A DNA stretch of 64,000 nt, taken from positions 62,001 to 126,000 of the forward strand of contig JAJRUM010000019.1 in assembly GCA_024277815.1 (NCBI GenBank), given 5' to 3'. A program made the position numbers and the translations under genes. Of the stretch, positions 39,868-48,042 are shown piece by piece; the first letter of the stretch is position 1, and each line of letters opens with the position of its first letter. The stretch comes from Gammaproteobacteria bacterium (GTDB lineage: Bacteria > Pseudomonadota > Gammaproteobacteria > Xanthomonadales > SZUA-36). The notes below the pieces were generated by a model. It did not search any database and was not told where the DNA came from. It saw only the letters and a list, made by a program, of their open reading frames with translations.

Positions 39868-40111
39868 GACCTGTTCCTTTTATTACTGCTCTTTAAAAAA
39901 TTATATATATAAGCAGTAGTAGTTGTAAGCCCTGTTAATAAGTTAATAAGTTATAATAAACGTTTGTTATCAACAACATATACAAAACACGTGTTGTGTG
40001 ATTATACAGCTTAAAGCTGTGTATAACCTGTGGAGCTAAATTCGACTCCAAACAGAAAGCGTTTTATCCACAAGTTGTTCAACTATTATCCCCGAATTGC
40101 TCCACATTGTT
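39868..40111. other. Candidate oriC segment: dnaA-dnaN intergenic with DnaA boxes and AT-rich tract
   Basis: The 244-bp gap holds a consensus DnaA box TTATCCACA (40064-40072), the variant TTATACACA read on the minus strand (40018-40026) and TTATCAACA (39967-39975). An AT-rich tract at about 39892-39912 and a repeated GTTAATAA unit at 39934-39960 would suit duplex unwinding. The dnaA-rpmH gap on the other side has only one near-match. This is probably the origin or part of it, and it also carries dnaN promoters. Confidence 0.65.
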
Positions 40112-41425
40112 TCAAGTGGTCAAGAGGCGCAATAATTTAACCTTATCTTCCCGCAAACGGCCATCTGTTTCACACAATTCCTGTATCTTGCGGCAGGCGT
40201 GTATAACCGTTGTGTGGTCACGCCCGCCAAAAGCATCTCCAATTTCAGGCAGACTGTGTTGGGTCAGCTCTTTCGCCAGAGCCATGGCCATCTGTCTGGG
40301 CCGGGCAATGCTTCTCGGTCTGCGTTTGGATAGTAACTCTGAAACCCGGATCTTGTAATAGTCACAGACAGACCTCTGAATATTCTCAATGGTTATCAAC
40401 CTGTCGTGGACATTTAACAGATCACGCAAAACCTCACGGGTAAAGTTTTCGGTGATTTCCCGGCCAGAGAAACGCGCGTTGGCAATTAACTGGTTCAGAG
40501 CCCCCTCCAGGTCGCGGACATGGGACTGCAGGCGCTTGGCAATCAGGAATGCTACATTGTCATCCAGTTGAATACCCCTTTCCTGGGCCTTGTTTTGCAG
40601 GATGGCAACCCGGGTTTCGAAATCGGGTGGTTCAATAGCGACTGTCAGGCCCCAGCCAAAGCGGGAACGAAGCCGGGACTCCAGACCTTCAACCTCCTTG
40701 GGGTAACGGTCACAAGTAAGGACTATTTGTTGTTTGCTATCCAGTAATGCATTGAAAGTATGAAAAAACTCTTCCTGGGAGCTTTTCTTGCCTGCGAAAA
40801 ACTGAATATCATCGATCAGTAAAGCACCCGCAGAACGGTAGTGCTTTTTAAACTCATCAATAGCCCCGTGGCGCAATGCCTGAATCATGCCACTGACAAA
40901 GCGCTCTGAGTCCAGGTACAGGACCTTGGTCGCCGGGTTCTGTTGGTGAATGGCATTGCCAATAGCGTGCAGCAGGTGTGTTTTCCCCAGCCCGGTGCTG
41001 CCATAGAGCAGCAGGGGGTTATAGGCATCACCGGGTTTTTGTGCAATTTGAGATGCAGCGGCGAAGCCCAGCTCATTGGACTTACCCAGGACGAAATTAT
41101 CAAAGCGATAGCGGTTATTGAGCCCGGACTTGTTGCGCTCGGTGTGCCGCGGGGGTGGGTTATTGCTGCTGTCAGCGGCAACCGCCGGCAAGCCCTCTTC
41201 GATACTCACGGTATCCCGGGAAACCCCCAGGTGTTCGAAAATATCCCGAATTCGTTCAAGAAAGTTGGTTGCTATGTAGTCGCTGACATATGCGTTGGGT
41301 GCAAGCAGGCGGACACGGTTTTTGTTACTGATGACCTCGAGCGGGCGAATGAATGTATTCATATCTTCAGTCGGTAATTCCCGCTCAAGATGCTGAAGAC
41401 AAAGATGCCAGTTGTTTTGCGCCAT
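40112..41425 (-). CDS. dnaA: Chromosomal replication initiator protein DnaA
   Basis: The 437-residue initiator has domain I at the N terminus (NNWHLCLQHLERELPTEDMN), Walker A GSTGLGKTHLLHAIG, Walker B LLIDDIQFF and the domain IV DNA-binding signature GGRDHTTVIHACRKI. I start at ATG 41425, which matches the family N terminus; a GTG at 41464 adds thirteen residues and also lacks a close ribosome-binding site. It is divergent from rpmH. Confidence 0.97.
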   Translation of the reverse strand: MAQNNWHLCLQHLERELPTEDMNTFIRPLEVISNKNRVRLLAPNAYVSDYIATNFLERIRDIFEHLGVSRDTVSIEEGLPAVAADSSNNPPPRHTERNKSGLNNRYRFDNFVLGKSNELGFAAASQIAQKPGDAYNPLLLYGSTGLGKTHLLHAIGNAIHQQNPATKVLYLDSERFVSGMIQALRHGAIDEFKKHYRSAGALLIDDIQFFAGKKSSQEEFFHTFNALLDSKQQIVLTCDRYPKEVEGLESRLRSRFGWGLTVAIEPPDFETRVAILQNKAQERGIQLDDNVAFLIAKRLQSHVRDLEGALNQLIANARFSGREITENFTREVLRDLLNVHDRLITIENIQRSVCDYYKIRVSELLSKRRPRSIARPRQMAMALAKELTQHSLPEIGDAFGGRDHTTVIHACRKIQELCETDGRLREDKVKLLRLLTT

Positions 41426-41760
41426 GCCGCGTTCAAGCCAATAGGGTGTTATGTTGTCCGGCACAATGTATTATCATTCATTTCCTGCCGGTTTTGTTAT
41501 AGTTTTCAGCGGGATACGAAGGGTCGTATGGCTCGCTGACGAACGGTAGAGGGTTTGAGTCCGTATGTAGTCCGTTAAGCACTTAGTCTAACGTGCTGTG
41601 GATAGCTTGGCTACTGTTGAAAAAACAACCACGTAAAGGTCAATATTGTTTGGCTATTCGCTTGAATGATATGCCTATACGGGATACCATTCGCCTCTTG
41701 TCTCGGCTGCTTGTATTAACAGAAAAGCAGCTATAACAGAATTTGTAGAGGTTCAAAAAA
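41426..41760. other. dnaA-rpmH intergenic region
   Basis: This 335-bp region should carry the divergent promoters of dnaA and of the rpmH-rnpA-yidC group. It contains one DnaA-box-like sequence, TGTGGATAG (41597-41605, one mismatch from consensus on the minus strand), which could mediate DnaA autoregulation. I found no ORF of recognisable family, no tRNA fold and no second box, so it is a weaker origin candidate than the dnaA-dnaN gap. Confidence 0.5.
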
Positions 41761-41895
41761 ATGAAACGTACTTTTCAGCCAAGCCTTTTAAAACGCGCCC
41801 GTCGGCACGGCTTTCGCGCGCGCATGGCAACCCGTGGTGGCCGCGCCGTTGTAAACGCCCGTCGCGCCAAGGGTCGCAAGCGTTTAACAGCCTGA
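41761..41895 (+). CDS. rpmH: 50S ribosomal protein L34
   Basis: The 44-residue protein starts [20 protein letters not shown] and ends [12 protein letters not shown], the unmistakable L34 sequence. AGAGG lies nine to ten bases before the ATG. It is the usual neighbour of dnaA (divergent) and rnpA (downstream by 19 bp). Confidence 0.98.
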   Translation: MKRTFQPSLLKRARRHGFRARMATRGGRAVVNARRAKGRKRLTA

Positions 41896-41914
41896 AAAAC
41901 CTGACGCTGATCAT

Positions 41915-42298
41915 TTGTTAAAGCAAGCGTTTACCAGACAGTCCCGACTGCTGCGGCCAGCTGAATTCAAGCGGGTTTTTCAGCAGCCTTACCGCTCTGG
42001 TGACAACTGCTTCCGCATACTGGCAAGGCCAAATGAATTTTCTGGCCATCGCCTTGGTATGGCGGTATCAAAAAAGGCTTGCCGCAGAGCCGTTGGTCGC
42101 AACCGGATCAAGCGCCTGATACGCGAAAGCTTTCGTAAACAGATGGGTGCCGAACCAGCGGCAGAAAAAAGACAGGAAACAGCTTTGGATTTTGTTGTGT
42201 TGCCAACCGCGCAAGCGGCAAACCAAAGCAACAATGTGTTGATCGAAGAGCTTCATACACATTGGCAAAAATTGACCAGAAAAGCTGCGACCCGGTAA
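41915..42298 (+). CDS. rnpA: Ribonuclease P protein component
   Basis: RnpA is the protein subunit of RNase P, which matures tRNA 5' ends. The 127-residue sequence has FTRQSRLLRPAEFKRVF at the start and the RNR motif GRNRIKRLIRESFRKQ. The start is a TTG (41915) with a poor ribosome-binding site. It lies between rpmH and yidC. The small yidD gene that often intervenes is missing: only 30 bp separate rnpA and yidC. Confidence 0.95.
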   Translation: MLKQAFTRQSRLLRPAEFKRVFQQPYRSGDNCFRILARPNEFSGHRLGMAVSKKACRRAVGRNRIKRLIRESFRKQMGAEPAAEKRQETALDFVVLPTAQAANQSNNVLIEELHTHWQKLTRKAATR

Positions 42299-42328
42299 GC
42301 CGGATAAAGCTACCAAGGATACGAGATA

Positions 42329-44053
42329 ATGGCAAATCTTCGCCCGATGCTGTTCATGGGACTGATCGTTATGTCCTACCTGATGTGGGTAGAATGGCAA
42401 AAAGACTATGGCCCCCAGTCAGAGTCTGCAGCCAATAGCACAAACCCCGTTTTTGAAACCTCTACGGTGCCTGGTCCGCAGGCAAACAACGTGCCTGACG
42501 ATGGTGATTTGCCGCAGCCACAAGCGGCAGGTAACGCGGCAAATCAGGCCGGCAGAACAACCGTTAACGACTCACAGGGTGATGCCCAACAAACGATGAT
42601 GAAAGGTGTCGGAGAGCTTCTGGTTGTCACAACCGATGTGCTGGAGGTCAGCATTGATCTTACGGGCGGCACACTGGTAAGCGCCAAGTTACTGAATTAT
42701 CCCGAGGTATTGGAGGTTCCGGGGGTTAAGGTCGACCTCCTTAGTGGTGGTGGCCCGAATCTGTTCATTGCCCAATCAGGGCTGTTGAGCCAGCAGGCAG
42801 CGCCAAACCATACCAGCATTTATCGTTCGGATCGCACGCGTTATACATTAAGCCCGGGGGCTGACGAGATTCGGGTACCGCTGACCTGGAGCGATGACAG
42901 TGGTGTCAAGGTCACCAAGACCTTTATCTTCAAGCGCAGCAAGTACGACATAGCCGTGCGCCATACGCTGACAAATGCCAGTGGAGAAACCTGGACGGGC
43001 AGCCGTTATGACCAACTGCAACGGTCCGTTCCTCCGAACCAGGATGACGGCGGGTTTACCAACCCCGGTCGCTACAGCTTCTTCGGTATAGGCTTTTATA
43101 GTCCGGACGAGAAGTTTGAGAAGGTTAAGTTTGATGATGTTGCTGAAGAACCGTTCAGCCGCAGTTTTAATGGTGGCTGGCTGGCCATGGTGCAGCATTA
43201 CTTTTTTGCTGCCTGGATTCCACCGGCCGAGCAGGTCAATAGCTACTCAACGCAAGTTTACACGCCAACCGGTCTGCCCCGTTATATAGCCCGGGCAGTA
43301 TCACCAAGCGTTGAGGTTGGTGCTGGCACCAGCCATGAGTTTGAAAGTCGCTTGTATGTCGGGCCCAAACTACAGGATTTATTGGGAGAGGTAGCCCCGG
43401 GCCTGGGCCATACTGTAAATTACGGCATATTCACCGTGTTTTCAAAACCGCTGTATTGGTTGTTATCGAAAATCCATACGGTGACCAACAACTGGGGCTG
43501 GGCAATACTGTTGCTCACCGTGTTGATCAAACTGGCATTTTTCAAACTGACCGAAGCACAGTATCGCTCGATGGCCAGAATGCGCAAACTGCAACCCCGG
43601 ATAGAGCAACTCAAAGAGCGTTACGGTGATGACCGGCAGCGCATGAGCCAGGCCATGATGGAAATGTACAAAACGGAAAAGGTAAATCCGTTGGGTGGCT
43701 GTTTGCCGATACTGGTTCAAATACCCATTTTTATAGCACTCTACTGGGTGTTGCTTGAATCGGTCGAATTACGACAGGCGCCGTTTATCCTGTGGATAGA
43801 CAACCTCACTGCGCGCGATCCGTATTTTATTTTGCCGGTACTGAATGCTGCCTTCATGATGCTGACCCAACGGTTGACGCCAACGGCCGGCATGGATCCG
43901 ATGCAGCGCAAGATCATGCAATTTATGCCGATTGGTTTCTCATTCATGTTTGCTTTCTTCCCGGCGGGCCTGGTGTTGTACTGGGCAACCAATGCCGGTT
44001 TGTCGTTGGCCCAGCAGTGGTACATCACGCGCAAAATAGAGGCCGCGGGTTAA
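42329..44053 (+). CDS. yidC: Membrane protein insertase YidC
   Basis: YidC inserts and folds inner-membrane proteins with or without SecYEG. The 574-residue protein has an N-terminal helix (RPMLFMGLIVMSYLMWV), a large periplasmic beta-sandwich domain (about residues 80-340) and a conserved five-helix core (WGWAILLLTVLIKLAFFKL, NPLGGCLPILVQIPIFIALY, FMPIGFSFMFAFFPAGLVLY). This is the gram-negative long form. Confidence 0.97.
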   Translation: MANLRPMLFMGLIVMSYLMWVEWQKDYGPQSESAANSTNPVFETSTVPGPQANNVPDDGDLPQPQAAGNAANQAGRTTVNDSQGDAQQTMMKGVGELLVVTTDVLEVSIDLTGGTLVSAKLLNYPEVLEVPGVKVDLLSGGGPNLFIAQSGLLSQQAAPNHTSIYRSDRTRYTLSPGADEIRVPLTWSDDSGVKVTKTFIFKRSKYDIAVRHTLTNASGETWTGSRYDQLQRSVPPNQDDGGFTNPGRYSFFGIGFYSPDEKFEKVKFDDVAEEPFSRSFNGGWLAMVQHYFFAAWIPPAEQVNSYSTQVYTPTGLPRYIARAVSPSVEVGAGTSHEFESRLYVGPKLQDLLGEVAPGLGHTVNYGIFTVFSKPLYWLLSKIHTVTNNWGWAILLLTVLIKLAFFKLTEAQYRSMARMRKLQPRIEQLKERYGDDRQRMSQAMMEMYKTEKVNPLGGCLPILVQIPIFIALYWVLLESVELRQAPFILWIDNLTARDPYFILPVLNAAFMMLTQRLTPTAGMDPMQRKIMQFMPIGFSFMFAFFPAGLVLYWATNAGLSLAQQWYITRKIEAAG

Positions 44054-44136
44054 CGCTAGGGAATTGCCCCGTTTAGCCAGTAGAGATTTACGTGCCCCGG
44101 GCTGAACTGGTCGCCTGTTTCCATTAAGCTGTCCTG

Positions 44137-45498
44137 ATGAATGGTCAGGGCAAGAAACCCGTTACCACCGATACTATTGGTGCGATCGCCACCCCGCCTG
44201 GGGTGGGCGGGGTGGGTGTGATACGCGTTTCCGGGCCGCTTTGCACAAGGCTAGCAGAGCAGGTGCTCGACACCTTGCTACAGACCCGGCGAGCACATTT
44301 TGCACATTTTCTGGACGCGCAGGGCCAAGTGTTGGACTCTGGTATTGCCATCCTGTTTTCCGCGCCGGCTTCATTCACAGGTGAGGACGTTCTGGAATTC
44401 CAGGGCCATGGTGGCCCACAGATATTGCAAATGTTGATGTCGAGGCTGCTCTCTCTCGGTGTGCGACCTGCCCGCCCGGGAGAGTTTTCCGAGCGAGCAT
44501 TTCTGAATAATAAGCTTGACCTGGCCCAGGCGGAAGCCATAGCGGATTTGATTGCGTCCGGCACCGAAGCCTCCGCGCGGGCAGCACAGCGCTCATTGCA
44601 GGGTGTTTTTTCAGACCAGGTCAACAAACTGCAACAAGAGCTCATTGATCTGCGTGTGTTCGTGGAAGCAGCAATGGACTTTCCGGATGAAGAAATCGAC
44701 TTTCTGACCGACAGTGATGTGTTGGAGAGGGTCACGCAGGCTGGTGAGCGGTTGCGGGCTCTGTTGGGCCAGGCGCAAGAAGGGCAACGGTTGCGTGATG
44801 GCATCAATGTCACTATCACCGGGCAGCCCAACGCAGGAAAATCCAGCCTGCTCAATGCGCTTGCCGGGCGTGATTCTGCGATTGTTACAGAGGTTCCTGG
44901 TACCACCCGGGATGTTTTACGCGAGCATATTTCATTGGCTGGATTACCTGTGCATGTGGCCGACACAGCGGGCATACGGGAATCAAAAGACCCCATCGAG
45001 GCCGAAGGGGTGCGCCGGGCGCGAGCATCGCTGGCATCAGCTGATCTTGCTTTGTTGGTAATAGATGCGAGCGAGCCACTGGATTCACAGTTGGCGTTGA
45101 GGTCAGAAGTACCACCAAACATTCCCTGCATAGAAGTGCATAACAAGATTGATCTGACAAACGGTAAACCCCTGCTGGATGAAGCCGGCCTGAGGGTCTG
45201 GGTTTCTGCTAAAACCGGGCAGGGACTGGAAAGGTTGACGGGGCTTATCAAAAACTCGGTCGGTGCACCTACCGGAGAGGGCGGCAGCTTTTCAGCACGT
45301 GTGCGTCACATTGATGCGCTGCAGCGGACACTTGAGCACGTAACCGGTGGTCATCAGCAACTGGAAAAATTCAATGCACCGGAAACGCTGGCTGAAGAAC
45401 TGCGCCTGGCACAGAAGGCGCTTGGAGAAATAACCGGTGAATATTTACCGGATGATTTGTTGGGGGCCATTTTTTCCAGCTTTTGTATCGGGAAATGA
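44137..45498 (+). CDS. mnmE: tRNA modification GTPase MnmE
   Basis: MnmE with MnmG makes (carboxymethyl)aminomethyl uridine at the tRNA wobble base. The 453-residue protein has the N-terminal THF-binding domain (TIGAIATPPGVGGVGVIRVSG), the inserted G domain (GQPNAGKSSLLNALAG, DTAGIRES, NKID) and the C-terminal FCIGK containing the catalytic Cys. Its usual downstream neighbour mnmG is absent; the sox cluster begins within 45 bp of its stop. Confidence 0.98.
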   Translation: MNGQGKKPVTTDTIGAIATPPGVGGVGVIRVSGPLCTRLAEQVLDTLLQTRRAHFAHFLDAQGQVLDSGIAILFSAPASFTGEDVLEFQGHGGPQILQMLMSRLLSLGVRPARPGEFSERAFLNNKLDLAQAEAIADLIASGTEASARAAQRSLQGVFSDQVNKLQQELIDLRVFVEAAMDFPDEEIDFLTDSDVLERVTQAGERLRALLGQAQEGQRLRDGINVTITGQPNAGKSSLLNALAGRDSAIVTEVPGTTRDVLREHISLAGLPVHVADTAGIRESKDPIEAEGVRRARASLASADLALLVIDASEPLDSQLALRSEVPPNIPCIEVHNKIDLTNGKPLLDEAGLRVWVSAKTGQGLERLTGLIKNSVGAPTGEGGSFSARVRHIDALQRTLEHVTGGHQQLEKFNAPETLAEELRLAQKALGEITGEYLPDDLLGAIFSSFCIGK

Positions 45499-45505
45499 AG
45501 TAGTG

Positions 45506-45531
45506 GGAATAAAGCGGGTCGGTGAGTCGTC
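45506..45531 (+). promoter_or_regulatory. Candidate ECF promoter for the sox operon
   Basis: The -35-like GGAAT (45506-45510, within GGGAATAAA) and -10-like CGTC (45528-45531, followed by TTT) are separated by exactly 17 bp. The same two elements at the same spacing precede the ECF sigma gene (minus strand 52669-52644) and the dsrE-porin group (52698-52723). It lies just after the mnmE stop, so the sox cluster has its own promoter. Recognition by the 52043-52603 sigma factor is inferred. Confidence 0.68.
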
Positions 45532-45541
45532 TTTTTACCTG

Positions 45542-45931
45542 ATGACTGAAAAGGCCGGATTTTTTAGTGCGCCCGACATTCCTGACAGACGGTGCTCGCG
45601 AACGGTTCTTACCGTTTTGTTGATGTTGTTAGCCGTTGTGTCTGAGGCAAAGACAGATGCTCAGGCTGTGGATGGAAAAGCGCTCGTTATGGAGCGTGCC
45701 AGGGGCAACTGCCTGGCATGCCATGCGATTGCAGATGGAGAACTGCCGGGTAACATCGGGCCACCATTGTTGGCGATGAAGGCCCGTTTTCCTGATGAGG
45801 ACAAGCTGCGTGAGCAAATTTGGGATGCAACGATACGCAACCCTGATACCAGGATGCCGCCATTTGGACGGCACGGGATACTCAGCCGCGAAGAGGTTGA
45901 ATTGATCGTACAGTATTTATACACGCTTTAA
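45542..45931 (+). CDS. soxX: Sulfur-oxidation c-type cytochrome SoxX
   Basis: SoxX is the electron-transferring haem subunit of SoxXA, which links thiosulfate to the SoxY carrier in the periplasm. The sequence has a signal peptide (TVLTVLLMLLAVVSEAKTDA), one haem site CLACH and the Met-ligand region TRMPPFGRHGILS. From ATG 45542 it has 129 residues. If the promoter at 45506-45531 is correct, transcription starts almost at this ATG, giving a leaderless or very short-leader mRNA; GTG 45503 would lie inside the promoter. Confidence 0.92.
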   Translation: MTEKAGFFSAPDIPDRRCSRTVLTVLLMLLAVVSEAKTDAQAVDGKALVMERARGNCLACHAIADGELPGNIGPPLLAMKARFPDEDKLREQIWDATIRNPDTRMPPFGRHGILSREEVELIVQYLYTL

Positions 45932-45959
45932 CCCTACACACGTATTTTTGGAGATTGGA

Positions 45960-46412
45960 ATGCAAACCACAAGAAGAGCCCTGATAAAGGGATGCCTTGC
46001 GCTGCTGGCAGTGGCAACCATGCCGCGCGCGTTATGGGCCGCGGCCTGGCCGGAAAAAGCCTTCAGTGCCAACCAGATGAGCGCAGCCATGGTAGGTCTG
46101 TTCGGTACAGACGTCACCACAGCCAGTGACAAGATAATGTTGAAGGTTCCGGAAATTGCAGAAAATGGTGCCGTGGTGCCGGTTACGATCAAAACCAGCC
46201 TGGAAAACGTTGAATCCATCAGTATTGTGGTGGAACACAACCCCATGCCGATGGTGGCAACATTTGAAATTCTGCCGGGTACGCTGACAGATATCTCGTG
46301 CCGGATAAAGATGGCAAAAACATCTGATGTTACGGCGGTGGTCAAGACCAGCAACGGACTTTACAGCACGGCTAAACAAGTCAAGGTCACCATCGGCGGG
46401 TGTGGCGGCTGA
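45960..46412 (+). CDS. soxY: Thiosulfate oxidation carrier protein SoxY
   Basis: SoxY carries pathway intermediates on the Cys of its C-terminal GGCGG swinging arm, present here as the last residues. The 150-residue protein has a Tat signal (TTRRALIKGCLALLAVATM), so it is exported folded, with SoxZ as hitch-hiker. ATG 45960 has GGAG at good spacing. It follows soxX by 28 bp and precedes soxZ by 28 bp. Confidence 0.97.
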   Translation: MQTTRRALIKGCLALLAVATMPRALWAAAWPEKAFSANQMSAAMVGLFGTDVTTASDKIMLKVPEIAENGAVVPVTIKTSLENVESISIVVEHNPMPMVATFEILPGTLTDISCRIKMAKTSDVTAVVKTSNGLYSTAKQVKVTIGGCGG

Positions 46413-46440
46413 CCAGGCTGCAACTATCAGGAACATAAAA

Positions 46441-46755
46441 ATGGCAAATACGATAAAAGTAAAATCTAAACTGGTGGGTGATGTAGTACAGATCAAGAGT
46501 CTGATGCTTCACCCGATGGAAACCGGATCGCGCAAGGATCCGGATAGCGGGAAAATAATTCCCAAGCACCACATTACACAGCTAATATTTACCAACAATG
46601 GTGCGCAGGTAATGGTAGCCAACTTCAGCACAGCGGTTTCCAAGAATCCCTATTTCAGTTTCAGCTACAAAGGCGGGAAAGCCGGGGATACGCTGAACGT
46701 AAGCTGGGTGGACAACCTTGGCGAGACCGGTGAGCTGGAAACCCAGCTGAAGTAG
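46441..46755 (+). CDS. soxZ: Thiosulfate oxidation carrier complex protein SoxZ
   Basis: SoxZ is the structural partner of SoxY. The 104-residue protein shows the family features KVKSKLVGDVVQIKSLMLHPMETG (residues 5-28 as a landmark), IPKHHITQL and the terminal GELETQLK. No signal peptide is present, consistent with export through the Tat signal of SoxY. ATG 46441 is the family start. Confidence 0.97.
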   Translation: MANTIKVKSKLVGDVVQIKSLMLHPMETGSRKDPDSGKIIPKHHITQLIFTNNGAQVMVANFSTAVSKNPYFSFSYKGGKAGDTLNVSWVDNLGETGELETQLK

Positions 46756-46771
46756 GGTTTAAGCAGCGCGC

Positions 46772-47626
46772 ATGATCAGGCTAACAACTCTTTGGACTCC
46801 TGCCCGGCAGGCCGTGCTGTTGATTGCCCTGGTGGCGTGTCAGGCTGCGGCAGCTGGCCCGGAGGACGACCGCAAAGCATTTGTTGCCTATTTTCAGGCC
46901 CGCTTTCCGGATATTCCACTGGCTGAATATGTCAATGGCATCTATGCCATCGACCAGGACTCCAGGGAACAATGGCAGGAAATCGAGGAGTTTCCACCGT
47001 ATGAATTTGCGGTAGAGCAAGGGGCCGCGCTTTGGCAGGCGCCGTTTGCAGATGGTGGGCGCTATTCAGACTGCTTTGTGGGTGCTGAACCCGGGGTTCG
47101 TCAGAATTATCCCAGGTATGATCTGGCAACGGCAGAGGTGGTTACGCTGGATTTGGCCATTAACCGTTGCCGAAAAAAGTACGGGCAGGCCGAACTCACC
47201 TTTGGTGGAGAAGAAATGCTTGCGCTATCAGCCTTCATGGCGCTTGAGTCCCGGGGCAACCCCATCAGCATTGAAAACCCGGCAGGTAACCCCGGTGCCC
47301 TGGCGGCCTATGAACAAGGCAAGCAGTTTTATTACTCCAAGCGTGGCCAGCTGAATTTTTCCTGCGCAGATTGCCACGTCACATCAGCAGGCTTATATGT
47401 GCGTGCCGACCGTCTAAGTGCGAGCCTTGGCCATCCCACCCACTTCCCCGTGTACCGCTCCAAGCTGGGCAACATGCTGTCACTTCACCAGCGTTTTGCG
47501 GGCTGTATTCGGGATGTGCGTGCCAAACCTTTTGCCTTGCAAAGTAAGGAATATCGCACACTGGAATATTTTCTCACCTATATGAGCAATGGGCTTGAGG
47601 CCAACGGTCCCGGTGCTCGTAAGTAA
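46772..47626 (+). CDS. soxA: Sulfur-oxidation diheme/monohaem cytochrome SoxA
   Basis: SoxA is the catalytic subunit that forms the SoxY-thiosulfate conjugate. The 284-residue protein has a signal peptide (AVLLIALVACQAAAAG), a single haem site CADCH and the conserved Cys haem ligand in FAGCIRDVRAKPF. The N-terminal half lacks a second CxxCH but keeps a Cys pair (SDCFVG, NRCRKK), as in monohaem SoxA. It overlaps soxK by 38 bp. Confidence 0.95.
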   Translation: MIRLTTLWTPARQAVLLIALVACQAAAAGPEDDRKAFVAYFQARFPDIPLAEYVNGIYAIDQDSREQWQEIEEFPPYEFAVEQGAALWQAPFADGGRYSDCFVGAEPGVRQNYPRYDLATAEVVTLDLAINRCRKKYGQAELTFGGEEMLALSAFMALESRGNPISIENPAGNPGALAAYEQGKQFYYSKRGQLNFSCADCHVTSAGLYVRADRLSASLGHPTHFPVYRSKLGNMLSLHQRFAGCIRDVRAKPFALQSKEYRTLEYFLTYMSNGLEANGPGARK

Positions 47627-47996
47627 CAAAAGCTTTTCGACCGGTTACAGCGCGTTAAGCGTGGTGTGTGTGTGCATGCTGTTGCTGATTGATCCTGTGC
47701 TGGCAACAAGCACCGGACAGCCGGTGTGCCAATTGCCTGAAAGCAGCCAGGGCACTGAACAGCAGCGATATGAACAACACCATGCCGCTGCCGAGGGGCT
47801 CCGGCAGACCGCTGCTGCCAGGGGTATGGAGTGGCTGGCGACCGCGGGGTTGTTGGTACGCGCCAGAGAGGAGGCAGATGGTGGCAATTGGCCAGCGGCG
47901 CAAAGACTGGTTTACAAGGCCTGTCTGCAGGCGGAGCAGGCGCTGAAACAGGCGGACCGAGAGGCAAGCGCCTGGAAGCATCGCGTAGTTAAGTAG
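47589..47996 (+). CDS. soxK: SoxAX-binding-protein-like SoxK
   Basis: This 135-residue frame has a signal sequence (ALSVVCVCMLLLIDPVLATS) and a short helical mature part (AAAEGLRQTAAARGMEWLAT, ALKQADREASAWKHRVVK). Small proteins of this kind lie between soxA and soxB in many Gammaproteobacteria and bind SoxXA, raising its activity. The identification rests on position, size and helical character. ATG 47589 or the GTG at 47613 may be the start; either overlaps soxA. Confidence 0.75.
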   Translation: MGLRPTVPVLVSNKSFSTGYSALSVVCVCMLLLIDPVLATSTGQPVCQLPESSQGTEQQRYEQHHAAAEGLRQTAAARGMEWLATAGLLVRAREEADGGNWPAAQRLVYKACLQAEQALKQADREASAWKHRVVK

Positions 47997-48042
47997 CTCT
48001 CTGCGGGGAAGGCTGGCCACAAAAACGGGAGAACAGGAAAAG

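Noticed and set aside
41426-41760. dnaA-rpmH gap as the replication origin
   Set aside because: Only one DnaA-box-like sequence with a mismatch was found and no clear AT-rich repeats; the dnaA-dnaN gap is a better candidate.
44145-45251. Minus-strand ORF (368 codons) opposite mnmE
   Set aside because: It lies entirely within mnmE on the opposite strand and is Ser/Arg/Pro-rich; mnmE is unambiguous.
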